Shown one piece after another: positions 46,641 to 55,179 of a stretch of DNA of 64,000 bases. Source of the stretch: Clostridia bacterium (lineage in GTDB: Bacteria; Bacillota; Peptococcia; DRI-13; UBA5745). The translations under genes and the position numbers were made by a program. The stretch is from contig JAHDMJ010000001.1 in the NCBI GenBank assembly GCA_018436095.1, forward strand, positions 62,001 to 126,000. The letters run 5' to 3'. The notes beneath the pieces were generated by a model. That model was not told the origin of the DNA. It saw only the letters and a program-made list of their open reading frames with translations, and searched no databases. The stretch's first letter is position 1, and each line of letters starts with the position of its first letter.

Positions 46641-47264
46641 TCACTTACTAATCCTATTAGAATCAGTAAGATTTTTTATATCATTAATGAAGAATGATAA
46701 CAGATCACCCTTTTTCAGCCCTTTCCGTTTCAGTCCCATATCTTTTCGTATCTCAAAAATAATATCTTCCATTACAAAGAGATTGCTCTCAGGGTCAAAA
46801 TCTTTCTCTTGTATGGATAGTCTGAAACGCAACCATTTTTTAATTACTTTACTAGATCCCCATAACGTTAATTTTTGAGAAAATTGGACAGTATCTTCAA
46901 ACATTTTTACTTCAGAATATTCTTCGCCAAGTTTAGCACTATGCATTATTTTGTACACCATTTTTATAAAGTCGGAATAAGGTTCTTCTCTCTTCTCGTA
47001 AAGGTATCTTTTTGTTTTTTGACGATAATCCAGTATCTTGGCAATAATTGAACTGATAACAACACCGAAAATGGAAACCCCTCCAGTTATTAGTGCTACT
47101 ATTACGACTGCATCTGTTTTAGATGCAATTTCTGAAAGAGTTTCTATTCCTTTTATTATTAACCCGCCAATATATTGTATTGCTGCCACAGCTATTGCTA
47201 TAAGGACAAAAAGCACCACTAATCCTATTACTATATCCCACAAAGCTTTTAACTTTGTTTTCAT
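46641..47264 (-). CDS. Uncharacterised protein with two N-terminal membrane segments
   Basis: Family not recognised. About 207 residues from MKTKLKALW (ATG 47264; GAGGGAGGTG upstream). Two hydrophobic segments (about 10-30 and 48-75) are followed by a Lys/Glu-rich cytoplasmic helical domain. The AT-rich coding and neighbourhood (Mrr-type nuclease) suggest an accessory or defence role, but nothing in the sequence proves it. Downstream, 46431-46640 holds no intact gene; a short minus-strand frame near 46530-46635 (LLFWCGNKAGTEIDMTDKKV) looks like a gene fragment. Confidence 0.55.
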   Translation of the reverse strand: MKTKLKALWDIVIGLVVLFVLIAIAVAAIQYIGGLIIKGIETLSEIASKTDAVVIVALITGGVSIFGVVISSIIAKILDYRQKTKRYLYEKREEPYSDFIKMVYKIMHSAKLGEEYSEVKMFEDTVQFSQKLTLWGSSKVIKKWLRFRLSIQEKDFDPESNLFVMEDIIFEIRKDMGLKRKGLKKGDLLSFFINDIKNLTDSNRISK

Positions 47265-47329
47265 TGCTAACACCTCCCTCCAATAAAAGATTACGGGTAG
47301 GTTGAAAACTATAATTGTTGTTTCTTAAT

Positions 47330-49810
47330 CTACTCTAATATAAAACTGCTTATTAACCCCATTTCCTGTGCCTTTTGCAATAAATCGGAAGTATTCGATA
47401 CCTGGAATTTTTCATGCAGGATACGTATATGGTAATCCACCGCGGCTGTCGTCACTCCCATTTTTTCGCTGATTTCCTGATAGGTGAGGTTTTGAACCAA
47501 ATAACCTACGACTTCCGATTGCCGCGGCGATAATTTTATCGGCCGCACTTTGCTTTGTGAAAACATGCCCGGCGTATGTTTTGACAGTTCCCGAGCTCTC
47601 ATCAACAGCAGATTCACGAAAGCCTTGTCAAGTATTTCTGCGTCATATCCGTACTTTAATCTGTTCAATATTTTTTGCAAAACAGGCAGTATATCGGCGC
47701 CTTGCTTGACGATTGGCATGATAAGCTGTAATTCCTTTGCTTTGATTATCGCAGCAGTAAATATTTCCACAGCCTCTTTCACCCGTTTCAGACGCCACAA
47801 GCAAACTGCCCGCAGGGTAAGGGCCTCAATGTAGTCGGCATTGCGTTTGTAATCCAAGGAAAACTTAACAATCTCCTCAAGCAGTTTTTCAGCCGCCGAT
47901 AATTTGCCTGTTACCACCAGCGCCTTTGCGGTAGTAAGATGCCGGTATACTTTATATAGCTGAATGCTGCGTATTGGATTTTGCCGCTCCAGCCATTTAC
48001 TTGCCGCAGATTCATCCCCGCTGTCAAGCAAAATATTCGTGATGAAAGCATCATAGTTTGACGACAAATAATGGGCCCCCATATGTTCAATCATATCGCC
48101 GATGATTTGAGGCTCAAAGCTTTTACCTTGCATGCGCAGGATTTCAACATGTAGGACATACACACAAAAACGAAGTTCCGGCGATAACACATCGATATTT
48201 TTTATAAGCCTTTCGGCGATAACCTCCGCTTTCGGCAGTTCTCCGCGCTCATAAAGCACACCCGCTTCAATCAACGCCGCCAATACCTTAATGATTGAAC
48301 CCGCCACCGGCTCAAGCTGATTTATAAACTCCGCTATATATTCCGGTAATTCATGGGATATATCAGTATAATCCCTCTGCGCCTTGTGAAAAAAGGGAAA
48401 ATTAATGCTGATCGTAACCATATAGGTTCCTCTTGCCGTTTCGGTCAGCCTATTATGAATACCCTTGAATTGCTTTGGCACATGCCAACTTGAATGTCTG
48501 GGGTCGACAGCCCTTTGAAAAGCCGCAGAAATAGCATCCGACGGGTTGGTCAGCCCTTTTTCCATCTGCTTTTTAAGGATATCGGCCCACATACAGGCTT
48601 CTGAGGCCGGATGCGCTAAAAGTGATATCATGAAGCAATGACCGGAAAGCCTCGGATATTTTTCGATGATAGGAATGGGAACCGCAAGAAATGTCTGCTC
48701 CACGAACCGAATATACTCTGTGACGTCAAGGCCCAGACTGTCATGTTTCTTGCTGGCAGCCCGCGCTATTTCTTCAATAGCGCCGTGATCGCCGCTTTTA
48801 GCAGCCATATCCAGCGTATGCAGCCAGTCGCCATTTTCCCTGTACCAATAAGCTGCCGCTTTATATAGCAGCGGTTTATTTATTTTCTCGTCAAGCTTCA
48901 GCTCCGATTCCAAAAATTCTTTCAACAGTGAATGGAATCGGTAGGTGTTATTGCCGTGCCGGGCCACCAATCCCGTTTTATTGGCCAGCGCAGTTATGAT
49001 ATCCCAAATATCGGCTCGCCCCGTAATAGCTTCGCATAATTCGGGATTCAAAACATCGCAGATAGAGCATTTTTTTAATTCCCCAAAATCCTCCCAATAA
49101 TTAAACACGCAGGCTCTTAAATATTGATTTAGGGTTTTCTTTTTTATTAGGCTCATATAGCCGTCCCTGTTCGACAGGATCATAGCGGTGAGGGCCGCCG
49201 CCCAGCCATCTGTTCCCTTATAAAGCAGATCGGCTTCATGTTTAGAAAGGCGGATACCGTTTTTATCAAACAAAATGCGGATTTCCTCACTGCTAAAACG
49301 CAAATCGTTGATTTGCTTTATTGTGCCTTTGATGATGTTTTCGTTTAACACCTCCGGCGGAGGGTTACGGCTGAGGATTAAAACTGCGGTGGCTGCCGGC
49401 ATTCTGGAACGAATCAAGGGCAGCGCCCTCGCCGCCTCACTATCGCCGAGAAGATGGAAATCGTCTATTACAAAAACCGCTGGCCATTCTTTCAGGTTCT
49501 GCAAAGCACGGGTCATCATTTCCCAGGGCGGGCCGGCAAAGTCATCGGGTATTTCTGCCGACAAGGCCAGGGGAACGCCCCGATAAAAATTCGCAGGCAT
49601 AGAAGAATATTCATCAAGGGAGAACCAAGCAGCCTTTTTGTTGCCTATCCATTGTGCGGCAGCCGTGGTTTTGCCGTAACCGGCCGGAGCGTGGATAAAA
49701 AGGATACTGCGTATCGCTGATTCCGTTATTTGCGCCATCAGCCCCGGACGCTTTATCACTTTTGACGGATTAATAAGCGGGGGCAAAAACTGTTCAATAG
49801 GTTGAGACAT
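47330..49810 (-). CDS. STAND-family LuxR/MalT-type transcriptional activator
   Basis: Large regulator of about 826 residues from MSQPIEQFL (ATG 49810). The N-terminal NTPase has Walker A APAGYGKTTAA and Walker B VFVIDDFHLL; a long helical-repeat (TPR-like) sensor follows. The C-terminal LuxR helix-turn-helix is clear (LSPRQSEVVGYLVQNLTYQEISEKMGVTTAAVDYHIRILHEKF). It is transcribed divergently from the PP2C-led RiPP operon over a 160-bp gap, so it is the most likely transcription factor for that cluster. The ligand is unknown. Confidence 0.88.
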   Translation of the reverse strand: MSQPIEQFLPPLINPSKVIKRPGLMAQITESAIRSILFIHAPAGYGKTTAAAQWIGNKKAAWFSLDEYSSMPANFYRGVPLALSAEIPDDFAGPPWEMMTRALQNLKEWPAVFVIDDFHLLGDSEAARALPLIRSRMPAATAVLILSRNPPPEVLNENIIKGTIKQINDLRFSSEEIRILFDKNGIRLSKHEADLLYKGTDGWAAALTAMILSNRDGYMSLIKKKTLNQYLRACVFNYWEDFGELKKCSICDVLNPELCEAITGRADIWDIITALANKTGLVARHGNNTYRFHSLLKEFLESELKLDEKINKPLLYKAAAYWYRENGDWLHTLDMAAKSGDHGAIEEIARAASKKHDSLGLDVTEYIRFVEQTFLAVPIPIIEKYPRLSGHCFMISLLAHPASEACMWADILKKQMEKGLTNPSDAISAAFQRAVDPRHSSWHVPKQFKGIHNRLTETARGTYMVTISINFPFFHKAQRDYTDISHELPEYIAEFINQLEPVAGSIIKVLAALIEAGVLYERGELPKAEVIAERLIKNIDVLSPELRFCVYVLHVEILRMQGKSFEPQIIGDMIEHMGAHYLSSNYDAFITNILLDSGDESAASKWLERQNPIRSIQLYKVYRHLTTAKALVVTGKLSAAEKLLEEIVKFSLDYKRNADYIEALTLRAVCLWRLKRVKEAVEIFTAAIIKAKELQLIMPIVKQGADILPVLQKILNRLKYGYDAEILDKAFVNLLLMRARELSKHTPGMFSQSKVRPIKLSPRQSEVVGYLVQNLTYQEISEKMGVTTAAVDYHIRILHEKFQVSNTSDLLQKAQEMGLISSFILE

Positions 49811-49972
49811 TATTTGAAATCCCTTCAAACAAAATTTTCTTATTTACCCCTACGTAAACATAGTAGTTGTTAAAATTCTATCATGCTAAAATAAAAAATC
49901 AATTCTGATTTTTATATTCTCATATCACTTTATTTTTTGAAGGTGATTAATGGCGGAATAGGGGGAACAAAA

Positions 49973-52030
49973 GTGAAAATCAGGATGAAACTATTTATAA
50001 CATTTCTGACGCTTAGTCTCGTTTCGCTGCTGCTGTCCACCGCTACCGGACTATATCAGCTTATAAAATCCAAAGCCGACGTAAGCGACGTGTATATTAA
50101 TCAATCGGAACAGCTAATTGAAACCAATATAGAGGTCATGACAGGGTTTAACGCTGACATGGCCGTTGCCCTTGCGCAAAATTATTCAGATATAATCGAC
50201 AACAAATTGCTCTCCGTCACAAAGCAGGTACTTGTGATAGGGGATTATTTGCGCAGCACCTATAAAAACGGCGTGAAAACCATGTCAAGCATGGCCGGCG
50301 GAAATTCCGGCAGGATGATCTATATGGAGCCTGACGTTTCTTTCGACAGCGTAAACGGGGAATTGCAAATCCTACAGTCGGCCCTTGATCTGCTCTATGC
50401 CGCAACTGAATCAGACCCAAACGGAGGAATGTATTACTACGCTTCCGAAAGCGGGTTTGTGATGTACGGCACGGACGTTGCTGATTTTGTCAGCAGGGAT
50501 TTAGACCTGCGCCAAAGAGCATGGTATACCGGGGCAGCCGGGCAATACGGCGTATGCTGGACGCCTATATACACGGACGCGCGCACAGGTGAGTTAAACA
50601 TTACCTGCTCCGCTCCTGTTTTTGATGGCGATGGAAGTATTTTAGGCGTAGTTGCCTGCGACATATTGGCGGAGCCGCTTATCAACACGGTGATGGCTAA
50701 TGATATAGAGATCATTGAGTATGCCTTCATTCTGGATGAGTTCGGCAAGGAATTTGTCAGCTCGGTTCCCGGTAAAACCTTGGCCGATTACATAACCGAT
50801 CAAGGCCAAAGAGATCTTTTAACCCAAAAAATGCTGGCAAGCACAACCAATGCAAATTTGTACAATGAAGATGAAATCATGGCCGGATACACGTTAATAT
50901 CAACGACAAACTGGAAAGTCGGCATTTTAATCGACTATCAAAAGATTATTGCGCCGGCACACCGCGTCGAAGAATTAACCCGCAATTCCAGCGACCGTTT
51001 TCGGCAGTATCTTGACGGCAGGATATCCTCGGCCATACTCGTTTCGCTGACGGTGACAGCACTCATCCTGATCTCGGCATTTCTTGTTTCCCAAAGGGTT
51101 GCCAAATCCATAACAAAGCCGCTGGCGCTGCTTACGGACGGAGCGGGGTATATAAGCGAGGGGAATTTGGAATACCGTCTTGAAATTAAAAGCGGCGATG
51201 AAATTGAGACGCTGGCGGACTCATTTAATACCATGACCCGCAAGCTCCGTGATTATATAGAGAATCTTGCGAAAATCACAGCCGAGAATGAGCGCATATC
51301 CACCGAGCTGAATATTGCCACGCAGATACAAATGGACATGCTTCCCAACATATTCCCCCCCTTCCCCCAGCGCAAGGAATTTGAAATATATGCTGCGATG
51401 CAGCCGGCCAAAGAGATTGGCGGGGATTTTTATGATTTTTTTCTGATCGACGACGACCATTTGGGCATCGTTATTGCGGACGTGTCCGGCAAAAGCATAC
51501 CGGCTGCGCTGTTTATGGTCATAGCCAAAACGCTGATCAACAACCGCACCCGTGCGAAAGAAGCACCGCAAGATGTTTTCGCAAATGTGAACAAGCAGCT
51601 GCGGGAGGGCAATGAAACGGCCATGTTCGTTACCGCCTGGCTGGGGATTTTGGAAATCAGTACAGGGCTAATGACCTTTGTCAATGCGGGGCATAACCCG
51701 CCTCTTCTTAAAAAAGCGGGAGGGACTTATGAGTATTTGAAAACAAAAAAAGGCTTTGTTTTAGGAGGCATGGACGGCCTTTCCTACACACAGATTGAAA
51801 CGCAGCTTGAAAAAAACGATATGCTGTATCTTTACACAGACGGTGTGACCGAGGCCAATAACCCCGCCAGCGAGCTTTACGGCGAAAAGCGCCTGCGAGA
51901 TACGCTAAACTCTTCCCTCGATTTAACGCCGTCGGAGTTACTGCCGAAAATAAAAGCAGATATTGATTCATTTGCGCAGGGAACGCCGCAATTCGATGAT
52001 GTTACCATGCTGGCGATATTAATCAATTAA
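49973..52030 (+). CDS. Membrane Cache-HAMP-PP2C (SpoIIE-type) phosphatase
   Basis: Signal-sensing serine phosphatase of 685 residues. GTG 49973 follows GGGGGAACAAAA; the frame upstream to TTG 49937 is less likely. Order: membrane segment (about 8-28), extracellular dCache-like sensor (about 40-330; RDLDLRQRAWYTGAAG, WTPIYTDARTGELNITCSAPV), second membrane segment, HAMP, coiled coil (ENERISTELNIATQIQMDML), PP2C domain with metal Asp residues in GGDFYDFF, IADVSGKS, LYTDGVTEANN and FDDVTML. It leads an operon with a STAS antagonist and HATPase kinase, and is expected to dephosphorylate the STAS protein on sensing an external ligand. Confidence 0.93.
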   Translation: MKIRMKLFITFLTLSLVSLLLSTATGLYQLIKSKADVSDVYINQSEQLIETNIEVMTGFNADMAVALAQNYSDIIDNKLLSVTKQVLVIGDYLRSTYKNGVKTMSSMAGGNSGRMIYMEPDVSFDSVNGELQILQSALDLLYAATESDPNGGMYYYASESGFVMYGTDVADFVSRDLDLRQRAWYTGAAGQYGVCWTPIYTDARTGELNITCSAPVFDGDGSILGVVACDILAEPLINTVMANDIEIIEYAFILDEFGKEFVSSVPGKTLADYITDQGQRDLLTQKMLASTTNANLYNEDEIMAGYTLISTTNWKVGILIDYQKIIAPAHRVEELTRNSSDRFRQYLDGRISSAILVSLTVTALILISAFLVSQRVAKSITKPLALLTDGAGYISEGNLEYRLEIKSGDEIETLADSFNTMTRKLRDYIENLAKITAENERISTELNIATQIQMDMLPNIFPPFPQRKEFEIYAAMQPAKEIGGDFYDFFLIDDDHLGIVIADVSGKSIPAALFMVIAKTLINNRTRAKEAPQDVFANVNKQLREGNETAMFVTAWLGILEISTGLMTFVNAGHNPPLLKKAGGTYEYLKTKKGFVLGGMDGLSYTQIETQLEKNDMLYLYTDGVTEANNPASELYGEKRLRDTLNSSLDLTPSELLPKIKADIDSFAQGTPQFDDVTMLAILIN

Positions 52031-52060
52031 AGGCTAAGAAATGAAAGGGACGGAACCATT

Positions 52061-52366
52061 ATGGGATTTTCAATTAAAGAAGGCAAGGAAACCTGCGTAA
52101 CCCTTACGGGCAAGCTGGATTTTTCCCTGGCGCCCTTGCTGATGGAGGCTCTGGCCGCCCTCAAGGGTAAAGATATCGGGACCATTGTCTTTGCCTGCAA
52201 GGAACTGACCTACATCTCAAGCGCAGGCATCCGCGCCATTATTTATGCGCAGCAAAAAATAGCTCCCGGTATGACAATCTATATGGAGGATGTAAACGAC
52301 GATATCAAGGATGTGCTGGATATGTGCGGATTGATTGACTTCATTGAGATTCGGGAAACGGAGTGA
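52061..52366 (+). CDS. STAS-domain anti-sigma factor antagonist
   Basis: 101-residue SpoIIAA/RsbV-like protein. The phosphorylatable Ser is in TYISSAGIRAI, the standard position. It is encoded between the PP2C phosphatase (30 bp after) and the HATPase kinase (6 bp before). In the partner-switch scheme the unphosphorylated form binds the kinase and frees its other partner. Confidence 0.93.
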   Translation: MGFSIKEGKETCVTLTGKLDFSLAPLLMEALAALKGKDIGTIVFACKELTYISSAGIRAIIYAQQKIAPGMTIYMEDVNDDIKDVLDMCGLIDFIEIRETE

Positions 52367-52372
52367 GAGGTT

Positions 52373-52783
52373 ATGGAAAAACACAGGCTGGAGGTCACCG
52401 TTGCCATTGAAAATATGGCTGCGGTCATGGCTTTCATTGAAGAACACACCGCACTCATCGGCAACCCGAAGATAGCCTATAATCTGGCGATGATCGTGGA
52501 AGAATTATCATTGAATGTGTTCAATTACGCCTACGATGGACGGCAAGGCAATTTCAGCTTGAGTATTATCAACGATACGGAACAGCGGCAGGTAATGATG
52601 GAGTTTTGCGACAGCGGCAAACCCTATAATCCTTTACTGCTGGGCGAACCCGATGTAAATGTGCCTATCTCGCAGCGCCAGATTGGCGGCCTTGGTATTA
52701 TGCTTGCGAAAAAGCTAACCGATCAGCAGCATTATATCCGTCAAAACGGGCAGAACATTTTAACTGTCGTAAAAAACTATTAG
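52373..52783 (+). CDS. HATPase switch kinase (RsbW/SpoIIAB-like)
   Basis: 136-residue GHKL ATPase. The N box is in IVEELSLNVFNYAYDG, G1 in FCDSGKPYNPL, and the G2 lid in QIGGLGIMLAKKL. These fit a serine kinase that phosphorylates the adjacent STAS protein and sequesters a sigma factor or another target. No sigma factor gene is in the window, so its output partner is not known. Confidence 0.92.
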   Translation: MEKHRLEVTVAIENMAAVMAFIEEHTALIGNPKIAYNLAMIVEELSLNVFNYAYDGRQGNFSLSIINDTEQRQVMMEFCDSGKPYNPLLLGEPDVNVPISQRQIGGLGIMLAKKLTDQQHYIRQNGQNILTVVKNY

Positions 52784-52793
52784 GAGCATTTCC

Positions 52794-53003
52794 ATGGAAG
52801 AAAAGCAGAATATTTTCAGGAAAACCAGTCTCGACAGAATCTCCTCACCGGAGGGCCTGAACGACTATATTAAGGTATCGAGGCCAAGCTTGTGGCTGAT
52901 ACTGGGGGCTATCGCCGTATTGCTGGCGGCGGCTATCTTTTGGGGTTGCACTGCGGAGATTACCCCCGAAGGACTGAGGCCGATTGATTTTCTGTTGGCA
53001 TAA
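52794..53003 (+). CDS. 69-residue remnant or minimal form of NHLM HlyD-like secretion protein
   Basis: The N-terminus (FRKTSLDRISSPEGLNDYIKV) and the single membrane helix (LWLILGAIAVLLAAAIFWG) match the start of NHLM-system HlyD-like secretion proteins, which normally continue into a long periplasmic adaptor. Here only about 18 residues follow the helix, ending LRPIDFLLA, and the next gene begins 18 bp later. The final residues resemble the ending I recall for short versions of this family, so an internal in-frame deletion is possible. An intact reading frame with a normal ribosome-binding site suggests it is still translated. Confidence 0.7.
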   Translation: MEEKQNIFRKTSLDRISSPEGLNDYIKVSRPSLWLILGAIAVLLAAAIFWGCTAEITPEGLRPIDFLLA

Positions 53004-53020
53004 GGCAAGGAGGTTGGCTC

Positions 53021-55168
53021 ATGGCTAAAAAACGGGTAAAAGTACCCGTCGTCATGCAGATGGAGATGCTGGAGTGCGGTGCAGCCTGCCTGGCCATGAT
53101 ACTCGCCTACCACGGCAAATGGCTGCCGCTGGAACGGGTGCGGGAAGACTGCGGCATATCACGGGACGGTTCAAAAGCAAAAAATATTTTAATAGCGGCA
53201 AGGAGTTACGGCCTTATCGCAAAGGGCTATCGCAGTGAAGTCGATGGCATCAAAAACGCAATATTCCCCTGTATTATCCACTGGAATTTTAATCATTTTG
53301 TGGTGCTGAAAGGCTTTTCGGACAAATACGCCTACATCAACGATCCCGCAACCGGTGAAGTAGATGTGCCGATAGAGGTTTTTGACAAATCCTATACCGG
53401 TGTTTATCTGCATTTTGAGAAAACCGATGCTTTCAAGCCCGAGGGTAAGCCCAAGAGCGTTATCCAATTTGCCAAAGCCCGCTTAAAGGGAACCCTTGTA
53501 CCATTTCTCTTTGTGGTACTGACCGGTTTACTCACCGCAGCCATCGGCATCATTACGCCTGCGCTGTCCCGCATGTTTATGGACAGGATTCTCACCGGCC
53601 AAAACCCGGAGTGGCTGGCACCGGTTATTTTCGCTATGGCGGCGCTGGCGGCAGCCTCCATCGTCGTGTCTTTTTTGAACACGCTCTATCTTTTGAAAAT
53701 TCGGGGTAAGCTGGCAATCGTTGCCAACGTCTCTTTCCTATGGCATGTTCTGCGGCTGCCAATGAATTTTTTCTCACAGCGCCTGGCAGGCGACATTGCG
53801 GGGCGGCAGTCGTCCAACGAGGGAATCGCCGAAACACTGATGTCTCAGCTGGCCCCTTTGTTTTTGAATTTTATTTTGATCTTTCTCTATTTTATCATCA
53901 TGCTCAGATACAGTCTTATCCTGACCGCACTGGGCCTGTTTGCCATCCTGGTGAATCTGCTCATGGCCCAGATTATCGCCAAAAAGCGGATCAACATCAT
54001 GCGGGGGCAGATGCGCCATATGGGCAAGTTGTCCGGTCTGACCGTCTGCGACATAGAGATGATCGAAACCATCAAGTCCGCCGGTGCGGAAAATGGCTTT
54101 TTTGAGCAGTGGTCGGGCACCCAGGCTGCGGTGAACACAGCGAAGATAGCCTTTAACAAAGCAAACCTTTACTTAGGCGCAATACCCGGACTGATCTCTT
54201 CCCTCACGTCCATCGCTATATTGGCCACGGGTGTGTATTTGATTATGCAGGGAAGTTTTACCGCAGGTATGCTGCTGGCCTTTCAAAGCTATTTAGCCTC
54301 CTTTGCCGCACCGGCCCAATCGCTGATCGAGGCTTCGCAAAGCTTGCAGCAAATGGGCATTTTAATGGAGCGCATTGAGGACGTGATGAACTATGCGCCT
54401 GATGTGATACTTCCGGAGATGCCCGGTAATCTGGATGACTTCGACAAACTGTACGGCAATATTGAAATGAAAGATATTACCTTCGGCTATAGCCAGCTGG
54501 AACCACCTCTGATCGAAGATTTCAACATGACACTGAAAGCCGGGCAAAGCGTGGCCCTCGTCGGGTCAAGCGGCTGCGGCAAATCCACGCTGGCAAAGCT
54601 GATTTCAGGACTGTATAAACCCTGGTCCGGGGAGATCCTCTTTGACGGAAAGCCCTATAAGGATATCGACCGGAATACGTTCACAAGTTCCTTAGCCGTC
54701 GTTGACCAGGACATTGTGATCTTTGAGGATACCGTATCGGCTAACATCAAGCTGTGGGACGAATCGATTGAGGATTTTGAAGCTATCCTGGCCTGTAGAG
54801 ATGCAGGGCTGCATCAAGATATACTACAGCGTCCCGAGGGATATAAGCACAAGCTGGCGGAGGGCGGCAAGAATTTTTCCGGCGGACAGCGTCAGCGCAT
54901 TGAGATCGCCCGCTCCCTGGCAGCCGACCCCTCCATCCTCATCATGGATGAGGCCACAAGTGCGCTGGACGCCAAGACGGAGTTTGACGTTATGAACGCC
55001 ATTAGGCAGCGGGGCATCACCTGTGTGATTATTGCCCACCGCCTATCCACTATCCGGGACTGTGACGAGATCATCGTGCTGGACAAGGGTAAAGTCGTGG
55101 AACGAGGCAGCCATGACGAACTTGCAGGCAAAGGCGGCTATTACACCCGCCTGGTCACAACGGAATAA
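53021..55168 (+). CDS. NHLM-type peptidase-containing ABC transporter (C39 leader peptidase)
   Basis: Bifunctional exporter of 715 residues that cleaves double-glycine leaders and exports the core. The C39 peptidase occupies residues 1-130 with Q13, C19 (MLECGAACLAM), H92 (WNFNHFVVLKGF) and D108 (YINDPATG). A six-helix membrane domain follows, then the ATPase: Walker A GSSGCGKST, signature FSGGQRQRIEIARS, Walker B ILIMDEATSALD. It belongs to the transporter group linked with nitrile-hydratase- and Nif11-leader peptides, which agrees with the Nif11-type precursors downstream. AAGGAGG precedes ATG 53021. Confidence 0.95.
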   Translation: MAKKRVKVPVVMQMEMLECGAACLAMILAYHGKWLPLERVREDCGISRDGSKAKNILIAARSYGLIAKGYRSEVDGIKNAIFPCIIHWNFNHFVVLKGFSDKYAYINDPATGEVDVPIEVFDKSYTGVYLHFEKTDAFKPEGKPKSVIQFAKARLKGTLVPFLFVVLTGLLTAAIGIITPALSRMFMDRILTGQNPEWLAPVIFAMAALAAASIVVSFLNTLYLLKIRGKLAIVANVSFLWHVLRLPMNFFSQRLAGDIAGRQSSNEGIAETLMSQLAPLFLNFILIFLYFIIMLRYSLILTALGLFAILVNLLMAQIIAKKRINIMRGQMRHMGKLSGLTVCDIEMIETIKSAGAENGFFEQWSGTQAAVNTAKIAFNKANLYLGAIPGLISSLTSIAILATGVYLIMQGSFTAGMLLAFQSYLASFAAPAQSLIEASQSLQQMGILMERIEDVMNYAPDVILPEMPGNLDDFDKLYGNIEMKDITFGYSQLEPPLIEDFNMTLKAGQSVALVGSSGCGKSTLAKLISGLYKPWSGEILFDGKPYKDIDRNTFTSSLAVVDQDIVIFEDTVSANIKLWDESIEDFEAILACRDAGLHQDILQRPEGYKHKLAEGGKNFSGGQRQRIEIARSLAADPSILIMDEATSALDAKTEFDVMNAIRQRGITCVIIAHRLSTIRDCDEIIVLDKGKVVERGSHDELAGKGGYYTRLVTTE

Positions 55169-55179
55169 GGGGTGAGCCG

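Noticed and set aside
49894-49913. AAAAATCA-ATTC-TGATTTTT hairpin between the LuxR and PP2C genes
   Set aside because: It could be an operator, but it is short and A/T-only in an AT-rich gap, so I do not list it as a supported site.
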